A stretch of 64,000 nucleotides of DNA from NCBI GenBank assembly GCA_934167095.1, contig CAKPKE010000007.1:1-64000 (forward strand). The letters run 5' to 3'. The notes below the pieces were generated by a model. It was not told where the DNA came from, did no database searches, and saw only the letters and a program-made list of their open reading frames with translations. Numbering within the stretch: the first letter of the stretch is position 1; each line of letters opens with the position of its first letter. Below, piece by piece: positions 44,996 to 52,948 of the stretch. Made by a program: the position numbers and the translations under genes. Source of the stretch: an uncultured Clostridia bacterium. GTDB taxonomy: Bacteria; Bacillota; Clostridia; TANB77; CAG-508.

Positions 44996-46239
44996 TATTC
45001 ATTACCCCCTTTTTCTTCTTCAGATTCTTTTTTATTTTCAGCATCTTCTATCTTTTTTTCTTCTAGACTTTCTACCACTTCTGCATCTTTTTCAGAATCT
45101 TCTTTTTGCTCTTCTATTTCTTCTACCTTTACTTCCTCTTTTGGTTCTTCATTTTCTTCAGTTACTTTTTCTTGTTCTTTTGTTTCCTCTTGCTTTTCTT
45201 CTTCAAAAGCTGATTCATTTTCCTGTTCTTTATTTTCTTCTGTAACTTTTTCCTCTACTTTTTCTTCTTTATTTTCTTCTGCCTCTAATTTTGTTTTTGT
45301 ATCTTCTTTTTCATTTATTAGAACCATGAATGCGTCTTCTAGTGAAGCTTCGGCTTTCTTTAATTCAAAGATTGTTATATCTTTTTTAGGTAATATATCA
45401 AACAATTTTTTACGAATATCAGCATCTTCATTTGAACTAATTTCATATTGTTTTGTTCCATCATCATTGTCTTTTATAAATTTACATTCTAATATTTCTG
45501 GAATTTCCTTTTGGATTTTTTCCATGTTATTTTTCTTATCTTCAACTGTTAATATTAAAACATTTTTACTTTGTGTATTTTTTTCTAAGTTTTCAGGAGT
45601 ATCTACTGCTATAATCTTTCCTTTATTGATTATAATAACTTTTTCACATATTTGACTTACTTCTGATAAAATGTGTGAACTTAATATAACAGTATGTTTT
45701 TTTCCTAGCTCTTTTATAAGTTTTCTGATATCAGTTATTTGCTTTGGGTCTAATCCAACTGTTGGCTCATCAAGTATTATAACTTTTGGATCTCCAATTA
45801 AAGCTCCAGCAAGGCTTACTCTTTGTTTATAACCTCTTGATAAATTTCTAATTAACTTTTTAGAAACCTCTGTTAGTCCTGTTTCTTCTAGTACTTGGCT
45901 TACTTTTTCTTTTCTTTCCTTTCCGGGAACTCTTTTTAAGTCTGCCATATAGCTTACAAACTCTTTTACAGTTAACTCTGAATATAGTGGAACTCCCTCT
46001 GGCATATAACCTATGCTCTTTTTGGCTGATAATGGCTTTTTAGAAATATCATAACCATCAACAATAATTGTTCCTTCAGTTGGCTCTGTGAAGCCTGTTA
46101 TCATGTTCATTGTTGTACTTTTTCCAGCTCCGTTTGGGCCTAAAAAGCCGACAACTTCTCCATCATTTACGGTAAAGCTTATATCATCAACTGCAACAAA
46201 GCTACCATATTTTTTTGTGACATTTTTTACTTCTATCAC
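44995..46239 (-). CDS. ABC transporter ATP-binding protein (GldA-like) with long Glu/Lys tail
   Basis: 414 aa. The ATPase part (about 1-300) has Walker A GPNGAGKST near 33-41, the signature LSRGYKQR, Walker B VIILDEPT and the switch His in ILSSH. The last roughly 110 residues are nearly all Glu and Lys (EEKVEEKVTEENKE and similar), a low-complexity tail absent from ordinary ABC ATPases. The start is the GTG at 46239, eight bases after GGAGG. The frame is open to a TTG at 46254, but that codon overlaps the RBS. A promoter lies at 46285-46313. First gene of the exporter operon. Confidence 0.93.
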   Translation of the reverse strand: MIEVKNVTKKYGSFVAVDDISFTVNDGEVVGFLGPNGAGKSTTMNMITGFTEPTEGTIIVDGYDISKKPLSAKKSIGYMPEGVPLYSELTVKEFVSYMADLKRVPGKERKEKVSQVLEETGLTEVSKKLIRNLSRGYKQRVSLAGALIGDPKVIILDEPTVGLDPKQITDIRKLIKELGKKHTVILSSHILSEVSQICEKVIIINKGKIIAVDTPENLEKNTQSKNVLILTVEDKKNNMEKIQKEIPEILECKFIKDNDDGTKQYEISSNEDADIRKKLFDILPKKDITIFELKKAEASLEDAFMVLINEKEDTKTKLEAEENKEEKVEEKVTEENKEQENESAFEEEKQEETKEQEKVTEENEEPKEEVKVEEIEEQKEDSEKDAEVVESLEEKKIEDAENKKESEEEKGGNE

Positions 46240-46284
46240 TTGTCTTTCCTCCAATCTATTATTTCCCTAAGATTTAACAAAATT

Positions 46285-46313
46285 ATATTAACACTAGCAA
46301 ACTTCTTATGCAA
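46285..46313 (-). promoter_or_regulatory. Promoter of the gldAFG-like operon
   Basis: Minus strand: -35 TTGCAT (46308-46313), 17-bp spacer, -10 TAATAT (46285-46290). Confidence 0.6.
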
Positions 46314-46355
46314 TATATTTTTCACATTTCACAAAGAATTCACAAATTACAACTA

Positions 46356-46384
46356 TTGATTTGTTCATAATTTGATGCTATAAT
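46356..46384 (+). promoter_or_regulatory. Promoter of the yhbY-like gene
   Basis: -35 TTGATT (46356-46361), 17-bp spacer, -10 TATAAT (46379-46384). Confidence 0.75.
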
Positions 46385-46416
46385 GGTTACATAATTTATA
46401 GATTGGAGATTTAAAA

Positions 46417-46707
46417 ATGACAAGTAAGCAACGTGCATATTTAAGAGGTTTAGCAAATACAATGACTCCTATTTTTCAAGTTGGTAAAAATGGCGTTTCT
46501 GACAATTTAATAGAACAACTTTCAGATGCCTTAGAAGCTAGGGAATTAATAAAAATAAATGTTTTAGAAAATTCAGATTATGAAGCAAGAGAATTAGGAA
46601 ATTTATTAGCTGAAAAAACTAACTCAATATTAGTTCAAACTGTTGGAAATAAGATAACTTTATTTAGACAAAGAAAAAAAGATTCAAAAATAATACTACC
46701 TCGCTAA
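46417..46707 (+). CDS. YhbY family CRM-domain RNA-binding protein
   Basis: 96 aa, a single CRM domain. TSKQRAYLRGLA at the N-terminus, then the GxxG-type loop VGKNGVSDNLIEQL and the C-terminal ILVQTVGNKITLFR, match YhbY, which associates with the large ribosomal subunit precursor. It is monocistronic with its own promoter. The stop codon lies in the loop of the terminator hairpin, an economical overlap. Confidence 0.95.
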   Translation: MTSKQRAYLRGLANTMTPIFQVGKNGVSDNLIEQLSDALEARELIKINVLENSDYEARELGNLLAEKTNSILVQTVGNKITLFRQRKKDSKIILPR

Positions 46708-46723
46708 AAGGTAGTATATTTTT
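46693..46723. terminator. Bidirectional terminator overlapping the yhbY stop
   Basis: ATACTACCT pairs with AGGTAGTAT (46693-46701 and 46709-46717) with TTTTTT after it. The minus strand also reads into TTATTTTTG, serving the convergent DUF4870 gene. Confidence 0.85.
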
Positions 46724-46725
46724 TA

Positions 46726-47049
46726 TTATCCATCTATTTGTTTTCCAAATATAGACATTGCTATTTTTCCTACAACAGGAAGTTCTGGATCTTCATCTTT
46801 GTTTGCTTTAACTATTCCTATGATTATTAAAACAACATATAATCCATATACTATTGTTGAGAAAAATGGTATATATATTGGAATCATTCTATATATAGCA
46901 TATATTATCATGTATCCAATACCTATAACTATAGCTTGTGCAGCATGGAATTTTGTATTTCTTGTATTATCTTTTAATCCAAATAAAACAATTAGTCCAC
47001 CAATCCATGTAAATATATATGCTAAAATGCATTTACCCTTTTCGCTCAT
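46726..47049 (-). CDS. DUF4870-like small membrane protein
   Basis: 107 aa with three membrane helices. The N-terminal ILAYIFTWIGGLIVLF and NTKFHAAQAIVIGI are typical of DUF4870/Tic20-like proteins, in which an HxxQA motif lies between helices 1 and 2. Function unknown. GGGGA precedes the ATG. It is convergent with the yhbY-like gene and shares its terminator. Confidence 0.85.
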   Translation of the reverse strand: MSEKGKCILAYIFTWIGGLIVLFGLKDNTRNTKFHAAQAIVIGIGYMIIYAIYRMIPIYIPFFSTIVYGLYVVLIIIGIVKANKDEDPELPVVGKIAMSIFGKQIDG

Positions 47050-47145
47050 TTATTTTCCCCTTTCTTATTTTTAGACATTTTATATCTATTGCCAAAATAA
47101 TACCATTAATGTCGAATATTGTAAATACTTTTTTGCTCTAATATA

Positions 47146-47186
47146 AAAATGAAAGTAGAATTTTCTATCTACTTTCATTTTATTTT
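47146..47186 (-). terminator. Terminator of the CmpB-like gene
   Basis: AAAATGAAAGTAGA (47146-47159) pairs exactly with 47168-47181. On the minus strand the gene stop lies just before it. Confidence 0.8.
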
Positions 47187-47882
47187 TTAATTTATTATAT
47201 CTTTAATCAAAACTGTATTTCCATCATTATTAACAATTTTCATTTTAGGAAATAATTTTTGCATATTTTCATTTGAGAATACTTTATTTTGGAATTGTTC
47301 TATCCAAGTATTATTACTTATATAGTTTTTTCCATTTAATTGCTCTTTTACTCTTATGTTATACACAGTTATTCCCCAAATTGTGAATAACATTTCTATA
47401 ATAATGATTGCTACCAATATTATGCTAATTACAAGTATTGCTTTTTTATTAATTCTTTGTAATACTCCATCTATAAATGGAACTATAATCATTATTATAA
47501 CACTTGCTACACCAAACAACGGTATATGTATTAAATTTATTCTTTGTGTAAAATTCATTTCTGAATAATCCCAGAATTTTATTCCAAATAAAGCTTCTAA
47601 TGTAAAGCTAATTAAATATTCCATAACTGTTAGTACAATCATTCCATAAATAAATGTTTTGACTTTATTATTTTTATACTTTTTTAAAAATCTAATTAAG
47701 ATTGATGCACATATTCCATAAATTGGACAAAGTAATCCTAATGTGAAACCTTTTTCTCCAATTGTACTGCAATATATTAACTCTACTAAAAGACCTATTA
47801 AACTAAAAATGAATGTATATATTATATATTTACACCAATTTTTAACTTCTTCATTAGTTTTCTTATCACTATCCGTTTTCAT
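47187..47882 (-). CDS. Putative ABC-transporter-type membrane protein (CmpB/PF06541-like)
   Basis: 231 aa with about six membrane helices. IYTFIFSLIGLLVELIYC, GFTLGLLCPIYGICA and MEYLISFTLEALFGIKFWDY match the pattern of the family named putative ABC transporter permease (CmpB-like). The biochemical role is not established, and no ATPase is adjacent. AAGGAG is only three bases from the ATG, a short spacing. It is monocistronic. Confidence 0.85.
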   Translation of the reverse strand: MKTDSDKKTNEEVKNWCKYIIYTFIFSLIGLLVELIYCSTIGEKGFTLGLLCPIYGICASILIRFLKKYKNNKVKTFIYGMIVLTVMEYLISFTLEALFGIKFWDYSEMNFTQRINLIHIPLFGVASVIIMIIVPFIDGVLQRINKKAILVISIILVAIIIIEMLFTIWGITVYNIRVKEQLNGKNYISNNTWIEQFQNKVFSNENMQKLFPKMKIVNNDGNTVLIKDIIN

Positions 47883-48004
47883 TTTCTCCTTAGAAATAAT
47901 CTCCTCTTTCTATTATATTTTTTAATCTTATTTTTATGACACTGTAATAGTATATATTAAAATTAATTTTATTTCAACATTTTTTACTTTTTTGCAAAAA
48001 TTTA

Positions 48005-48033
48005 TTGACAAAATTATAATTTAGCATTATAAT
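48005..48033 (+). promoter_or_regulatory. Promoter of tRNA-Arg(TCT)
   Basis: -35 TTGACA (48005-48010), 17-bp spacer, -10 TATAAT (48028-48033). Confidence 0.9.
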
Positions 48034-48051
48034 TAAACATGCATTTGAAAT

Positions 48052-48128
48052 GGGCCAATAGCTCAGTTGGATAGAGCACACGCCTTCTAAGCGTGGGGTC
48101 GGGGGTTCGAATCCCTCTTGACCCACCA
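48052..48128 (+). tRNA. tRNA-Arg (TCT)
   Basis: A 77-nt cloverleaf with encoded CCA. The anticodon loop CTTCTAA gives TCT (Arg AGA/AGG). The D, anticodon and T arms pair well, but the acceptor stem GGGCCAA/TTGACCC has one C-A mismatch at position 4-69. It has its own promoter and a hairpin terminator. Confidence 0.95.
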
Positions 48129-48158
48129 TTACAGATGTTTTAAAATATCTAACGGAGA

Positions 48159-48190
48159 AATACTTATGCTTTTGCATAGGTATTTTTTAT
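48159..48190 (+). terminator. Terminator of tRNA-Arg(TCT)
   Basis: AATACTTATGC pairs with GCATAGGTATT (one G-T) around a T-rich loop, followed by TTTTTATTTTT. Confidence 0.8.
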
Positions 48191-48222
48191 TTTTCATTCT
48201 ACATAAAAAAATTTTACAAAAC

Positions 48223-48250
48223 TGAAACGATTTTGTTATAGTAAAATATC
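48223..48250 (+). promoter_or_regulatory. Possible ECF-type promoter of the sigma operon
   Basis: TGAAAC (48223-48228) is the -35 element typical of many extracytoplasmic-function sigma factors, 17 bases before ATATC. ECF sigma factors often transcribe themselves; this assignment rests on the -35 alone. Confidence 0.4.
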
Positions 48251-48290
48251 TAATATGTATATCTAGCTAGAAAATTAAAAGGAGAAAGAA

Positions 48291-48806
48291 ATGGAAGATC
48301 TAATCATAAAAGCTAAAAATGGTGATAAGTTAGCTTTTACAGAGCTTATGTTACAAATAAAAGATGAACTATATAAGATTGCCAAAATTAGATTAAAAAA
48401 TGATGATGATGTTTTTGACGCAATTCAAGAAACCATGTTATCAGCTTATAAATCATTAAGAAAATTAAAACATAATGAATATTTTAAGACTTGGATTATA
48501 AAGATTTTGATTAATCAATGTAATAAAATTTATAAATCCAAAAAGTACCACTCAGAAGATTCTTATGAAATAATTGGAAATACATTAACTAGTCAAGACA
48601 GAACTGAAGAAATAATAAATTTTAAATTTATTTGTGATAACCTAAGCAAAGAAGATGGTACTATCATTCTTTTATATTACATGGAAAGATACACCGATAA
48701 AGAAATAGGAAAAATCCTAAATATGAAGGAAAGCACCATAAAAACAAAAAGAAATCGAATAAAGCATAAAATAAAAAATTTTTATGCAGATTATGAAAGG
48801 AGTTAA
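48291..48806 (+). CDS. ECF-type RNA polymerase sigma factor
   Basis: A 171-aa two-domain sigma factor. Region 2 covers about 5-75 (AFTELMLQIKDELYKIAKIR, then DVFDAIQETMLSAYKSLRKL and FKTWIIKILINQC). Region 4 covers about 115-165 (LLYYMERYTDKEIGKILNMK, ESTIKTKRNRIKHKI). There is no region 1 or 3. It resembles SigV/SigW-type factors answering to envelope stress. AAGGAG precedes the ATG. The next gene begins two bases after its stop and encodes a single-pass membrane protein, the usual place for the anti-sigma factor. A TGAAAC element upstream suggests self-regulation. Confidence 0.93.
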   Translation: MEDLIIKAKNGDKLAFTELMLQIKDELYKIAKIRLKNDDDVFDAIQETMLSAYKSLRKLKHNEYFKTWIIKILINQCNKIYKSKKYHSEDSYEIIGNTLTSQDRTEEIINFKFICDNLSKEDGTIILLYYMERYTDKEIGKILNMKESTIKTKRNRIKHKIKNFYADYERS

Positions 48807-48808
48807 TC

Positions 48809-49486
48809 ATGGATGAATTAGATAAAAAACTATTTAATGATTTATCTGAAAAAGTTGAAATTCCAGCCAGATGTGAATATGTAATTAAAAATGCTTTTAT
48901 AAACGATAATAAAGAAAATGATAAGCATTTTTTAGTGCATCTAAATGTTATAAAGGAATTTATAAATATAAAATGTAGAAAATTAGCAATAGCTTTAACT
49001 ACTTTAGCACTAATTTTAGTTCCTGTTAGCATAACTGCTGTTTCTACAATCATTGAAAAAATCAAGGTGGTTCCAGATGTTCCTGAATCAATTTTACAAA
49101 ATGTTCCATCAGAAAATTATATATCAGATTCAAATTATATTCCATCGTATGAGTCTGACCCTATTCTTGAAGAAAAGTTAAGAAGAGCAGAAGAAGAAAA
49201 TAACGAAAACAATGAACGCCTTGAACAAATAATAAGAAAATTTCGTGCTGATGAATATGATGCATTGAAAACTGAAATTGCTCAAAATGAATACTTTGGT
49301 GAAAATGGATATTATTCTGAAGATGATATAGAAATTAAAGGCGATAAATTAGTTTTAGATATTCTTGAAAATGAAGAATTAACAGAAGAAGAATCAAATT
49401 TATTAAAAGACTTTATGAAAAGTCAAGCCTCGAAAATAAAAAACATGCCAGATCTTGTGGCAAGAATTGAAAAAGCATGTCAATAA
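48809..49486 (+). CDS. Probable membrane anti-sigma factor
   Basis: 225 aa. A cytoplasmic N-terminus of about 55 residues begins MDELDKKLFNDLSEKVEIPA, a start common in clostridial anti-sigma (DUF4179-like) proteins. One membrane helix follows (about 58-82), then an extracellular region of about 140 residues, highly acidic and helical or coiled-coil in character. There is no zinc-binding HxxxCxxC. The assignment depends on the position two bases after the ECF sigma gene and on topology, since the family match is weak. The extracellular part may sense the signal. Confidence 0.7.
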   Translation: MDELDKKLFNDLSEKVEIPARCEYVIKNAFINDNKENDKHFLVHLNVIKEFINIKCRKLAIALTTLALILVPVSITAVSTIIEKIKVVPDVPESILQNVPSENYISDSNYIPSYESDPILEEKLRRAEEENNENNERLEQIIRKFRADEYDALKTEIAQNEYFGENGYYSEDDIEIKGDKLVLDILENEELTEEESNLLKDFMKSQASKIKNMPDLVARIEKACQ

Positions 49487-49578
49487 AACTATTTTATACA
49501 CTTTATAAAAAATTTCAGAAACATTGAAAAAATACTAAAAGAATGATACCATATTTAAATAAAAGGAGGTAATTGTTT

Positions 49579-50433
49579 ATGAAAAAGAAAACCATATTTT
49601 TTATAGCCATGGCAATACTAATAGTTTTATTTATAGGAGCAACCCTATTTTCAATTTATAAGTTTGATGTAGTAAATCCATATTCAGCTTGCTTTGGTAT
49701 GGCAAAGGTTTTATGGACAAATTCGGACTATGTTGAAGTTCAAAATTTTCCTAAAAAAGTAGTATTTGCAAAGCCTAATAATTCTGAGCAACTTTTAATG
49801 GAATATATGAAAAATAGAGGCTTTTATAATATTCCAGATTTAAGATTAGGTGCAGTTTATACATTTTCTAATGGTGTAGACTATGAGGAAGTTTACTTTT
49901 CTGGAAATAAATATTATGCAGAATGGAAGATTATAAAAAAACAAGTAAATATTAAAACTAATACTGACCTTGCAATAAAAAAGACTATTCCAGAAGGAAG
50001 CATAATAATAAATGAGACAAATATATCTTTAGATGAAGCAATAATTAAAATAACAGACAAAAATGAAATAAAGTGTGAAGAAATTAATAATTTTGAATTA
50101 TCAAAATATATAAAAAATGAAAACTATACAGGCGTAGGAGAATATTTTGGAGTAAATTCAGAAAACTCAACAATGGGATTTACAGGAACTGGCACAGAAT
50201 ATATATGGAGCAATCTTTCTAAACTTTTAACTGATTCTGAAAGTTTAGAAATAATAAATTCTGAAAGTGAAAAAACAATAAAAGTAAACTTCAAAAATGC
50301 TTATACTAAATTAGATTCTGGAAAATATATTTTAACAATTTCAAATAAAGATTATACATATTCTATTGATGTTGAATTTGAAATAAAAGATAATGGAGAA
50401 ATTGAAATAATATCTTCTAAAGTTAATAGATAA
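49579..50433 (+). CDS. Membrane-anchored extracellular protein of unknown function
   Basis: 284 aa. An N-terminal helix (about 5-26, IFFIAMAILIVLFIGATLFSI) acts as anchor or signal, followed by a wholly extracellular region rich in beta strands. The last 70 residues look like an Ig-type strand set (KYILTISNKDYTYSIDVEFE). I do not recognise a family. The start is ATG 49579 with GGAGG nine bases before; a TTG six bases earlier lies too close to that RBS. It follows the sigma/anti-sigma pair by 92 bases with no terminator between, so it may belong to the same regulon. Confidence 0.75.
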   Translation: MKKKTIFFIAMAILIVLFIGATLFSIYKFDVVNPYSACFGMAKVLWTNSDYVEVQNFPKKVVFAKPNNSEQLLMEYMKNRGFYNIPDLRLGAVYTFSNGVDYEEVYFSGNKYYAEWKIIKKQVNIKTNTDLAIKKTIPEGSIIINETNISLDEAIIKITDKNEIKCEEINNFELSKYIKNENYTGVGEYFGVNSENSTMGFTGTGTEYIWSNLSKLLTDSESLEIINSESEKTIKVNFKNAYTKLDSGKYILTISNKDYTYSIDVEFEIKDNGEIEIISSKVNR

Positions 50434-50441
50434 AAAATAAA

Positions 50442-50468
50442 AGGGTCTATAAAGTCCCTTTATTTTTA
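50442..50468. terminator. Bidirectional terminator
   Basis: AAAGGG pairs with CCCTTT with flanking A and T runs, between the convergent 49579 and DUF4143 genes. Confidence 0.6.
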
Positions 50469-51746
50469 TGGTTTTAAAGCTGTTATTGGAAGCACATATA
50501 TGCCATCTGGTCTTTTCACAACAGCATCATATAATCCACAAATTATACACATAAATTTTGGTTTTACTTCTGCCATTTCATAAAATTTTTTCAAAGTTTC
50601 GGCAGCTTCTTCTTCCTTATTTGAGCCCAATTTTATTTCTATTGCTCCATATTCTCCGTCTGCTATTTCAATAATTGCATCTACTTCTAATCCTGTCGTA
50701 TTTTCTCTATAATGATATAGTTTTGCATCAATACTTTCTGCATAAATTCTTAAATCTCTTTCGCATAAAGCTTCAAAATATAATCCAAATGTATTTAAGT
50801 CATTCATTAATTTTTCTGGTGTAATATTTAAAGCCGCACATGCAAGTGATGGATCTACAAAGTGTCTTTTAGGATTTTTTCCAACATTTGATTTTGAGCG
50901 AATTTTATACATAAAAGAATTTTGATTTTCTATCAAGTGCAGTCTATCTAATACATCTAAATAATCAGTTACAGTATTTCTACTTACTAATAGCTCTTCT
51001 TCACTAGTATTTTCTGCAATATCTTTTATTAGCACACTCATTGGTGAAATTGATGTTTCATTTCTTGCTAATGATCTTATTAGCATTTCCATTTTATTTT
51101 TATCTCTCTTTACCCCATCAAGTTCAAAAATATCTTTTTCAAGAACAGCTTCCCAATAGCTTTTTGTTATTTTTCTTGCACTTTCTGCACTAAGTCCAAT
51201 GGTTTCAGGCCAACCACCTCTAACTATTAACTCTGCAAGTTTATTAAACTCTGTTTTAGCTACCTTTTTATTTTCTACATTATTATTAAATAAGTCTATT
51301 AGTGACACTTCTCCTGTTGATTCTCCAGATTCATATAATGACATTGTATACATCTTCATTTTGCATATTCGGCCAGCACCAGAATGATGCACTTGTGCTG
51401 TTGCGGGAGTTGCAGAACCTGTTAAAATATATTTTCCTTTTTCTCTATCTTGGTCGCATTTATATCTAACTGCATCCCAAATAGCTGGAACCTCTTGCCA
51501 TTCGTCTATTGTTTTAGGATATTCTCCTTCTAGAACTAAATTGACATCCATTTCAGCTAAATGTTTTTCTCTAAAATTATCAGCAGTATTATTTAAAAAC
51601 GATGCACTATTTGAGTGATTAAGAGCTGTCCATGTTTTTCCACACCATTTTGGTCCTTCTATACTAATTGCACCAAATATTTTTAGGTATTCATCAATTT
51701 TTTTATCAATTAGTCTTTCCTTATATTCTTTCTTAGTTAATTTCAT
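50466..51746 (-). CDS. AAA-type ATPase with DUF4143 domain
   Basis: 426 aa. An N-terminal AAA_14-type P-loop domain (Walker A GPKWCGKTW at about 31-39; later TIDEWQEVPAIWD as the Walker B region and YILTGSA as sensor), then a winged-helix/DUF4143 part from about 190 and a C-terminal PD-(D/E)XK-like segment (LEVDAIIEIADGEYGAIEIK), which carries the D...E-x-K residues of a nuclease-type fold. Such proteins are very common in gut anaerobes and archaea, and their role is unsettled. GAGAGGG precedes the ATG. The upstream region contains four 23-bp repeats. Confidence 0.92.
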   Translation of the reverse strand: MKLTKKEYKERLIDKKIDEYLKIFGAISIEGPKWCGKTWTALNHSNSASFLNNTADNFREKHLAEMDVNLVLEGEYPKTIDEWQEVPAIWDAVRYKCDQDREKGKYILTGSATPATAQVHHSGAGRICKMKMYTMSLYESGESTGEVSLIDLFNNNVENKKVAKTEFNKLAELIVRGGWPETIGLSAESARKITKSYWEAVLEKDIFELDGVKRDKNKMEMLIRSLARNETSISPMSVLIKDIAENTSEEELLVSRNTVTDYLDVLDRLHLIENQNSFMYKIRSKSNVGKNPKRHFVDPSLACAALNITPEKLMNDLNTFGLYFEALCERDLRIYAESIDAKLYHYRENTTGLEVDAIIEIADGEYGAIEIKLGSNKEEEAAETLKKFYEMAEVKPKFMCIICGLYDAVVKRPDGIYVLPITALKP

Positions 51747-51817
51747 AGCTTTTCCCTCTCTTTATGAAATTTTCATTATATCTAGTATAACCTATTTTTT
51801 CTATTTTATCAATACTA

Positions 51818-51909
51818 TTGTGCAAATTTTAGCATTTTTGTTGTGCATTTTTTAGTAATATCATTGTGCAAATTTTAGTGTATTCATTGTGCATTTTTTC
51901 AGAAAGTTT
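51818..51909. repeat. Four tandem 23-bp repeats with TTGTGCA core
   Basis: TTGTGCA begins at 51818, 51841, 51864 and 51887, exactly 23 bp apart. Units 1 and 3 continue AATTTTAG and units 2 and 4 continue TTTTTTAG or similar, so there is also a 46-bp higher-order period. The array lies in the divergent intergenic region between the DUF4143 ATPase and the radical SAM gene, 71 bases before the ATPase ATG, and overlaps where promoters should lie. Regular spacing of about two helical turns suggests a multi-site protein-binding region (inference). Confidence 0.85.
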
Positions 51910-51966
51910 ATTCTTTTATTATTCTCATATTTGTTGTATAATAACTATGTTAAGGAGTTTTTTATT

Positions 51967-52908
51967 ATGATTGAACATTATAAACATTTAAATACATATT
52001 TGAAAGAATTATTTGGAGAACGAACATTAAAAATTTGTATTGATGGCGGTTTTACTTGTCCTAATAGAGATGGAAAATGTGGCACTTCCGGCTGTATTTT
52101 TTGTAGCAGTAAAGGAAGTGGCGAGTTAATAAATTCTGAACCTAATATTTCAAATCAAGTAACACAATATTTTCAAACATATCGTTCCAAAAGAGCAAAC
52201 AAGTTTATTGCCTATTTTCAGAATTTTACAAATACATATAACTCAGTAGAAAATCTAAAAAAGAAGTACGATTCAGCTTTAATAGATGATAGAATTGTAG
52301 CTTTAGATATTGCTACAAGGCCAGACTGCATTAATGATGATGTTGCAAAACTTATAAGCTCATATATGCCAAAACACAAAGTATTTGTAGAGCTTGGGCT
52401 TCAAACTTCAAATGATAATACAGCTAAAATTATTAATCGTGGATATGAATCCTCAATATTTACAGATGCTGTTGAAATTTTAAACAAATACAATATTTCA
52501 GTTATTTGTCACATTATGGTTGGTCTTCCAACTGAGCAAGAACTTATAAAAGTTGATAATTTTGATGTATTTAAAGCAATAGTTGATACTGTAAATTTTA
52601 TAAACAAGCATAATATTTCTGGACTAAAAATTCATTCTACTTACATTGTAAAAAATACCGTTTTAAATAAATTATATGAAGAAAATAAATACAAACCAAT
52701 TACTTATGAAGAATATATGTCAAATTTAACATATATTATCACTCACATAAATCCAGAAATTATTATTCACAGAATTTCTGCAGACCCGCCAAAGGATTTA
52801 CTTGTGGCTCCTGAATGGTGCTTGCACAAGAAGTGGGTTCTAAATGGTTTTGACAAAATATTAAATGAGCAAAATTTATTTCAAGGAATGTATTATAAAA
52901 CAGAGTAA
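51967..52908 (+). CDS. TIGR01212-family (YtqA-like) radical SAM protein
   Basis: 313 aa. It opens YKHLNTYLKELFGERTLKIC and has the Cys arrangement FTCPNRDGKC...GCIFC, both typical of the YtqA/TIGR01212 group, whose function is still poorly defined but is often linked to RNA modification. The LDIATRPDCI and ELGLQTSND stretches are further family marks. The start is ATG 51967 with AAGGAG nine bases before; a longer frame to 51889 would run through the repeat array and has no RBS. It is followed by a bidirectional terminator. Confidence 0.93.
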   Translation: MIEHYKHLNTYLKELFGERTLKICIDGGFTCPNRDGKCGTSGCIFCSSKGSGELINSEPNISNQVTQYFQTYRSKRANKFIAYFQNFTNTYNSVENLKKKYDSALIDDRIVALDIATRPDCINDDVAKLISSYMPKHKVFVELGLQTSNDNTAKIINRGYESSIFTDAVEILNKYNISVICHIMVGLPTEQELIKVDNFDVFKAIVDTVNFINKHNISGLKIHSTYIVKNTVLNKLYEENKYKPITYEEYMSNLTYIITHINPEIIIHRISADPPKDLLVAPEWCLHKKWVLNGFDKILNEQNLFQGMYYKTE

Positions 52909-52940
52909 GCTATACCCAAAAGCCTACTCTGTAATTTTTT
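52900..52940. terminator. Bidirectional terminator
   Basis: ACAGAGTAAGC pairs with GCCTACTCTGT (one mismatch; 52900-52910 and 52922-52932), with TTTTTT after it. The radical SAM stop codon lies in the stem. It also serves the convergent aminopeptidase gene. Confidence 0.85.
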
Positions 52941-52948
52941 ATATAAAT

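Noticed and set aside
47974..48177. Minus-strand ORF of 67 codons containing GFEPPTPRLEGV
   Set aside because: It is antisense to tRNA-Arg(TCT); this peptide pattern is a well-known artefact of translating the complement of tRNA genes.
51817..51901. CRISPR array between the DUF4143 ATPase and the radical SAM gene
   Set aside because: Only four copies at a 23-bp period with no unique spacers of 30 or more bases, and no cas genes in the window.
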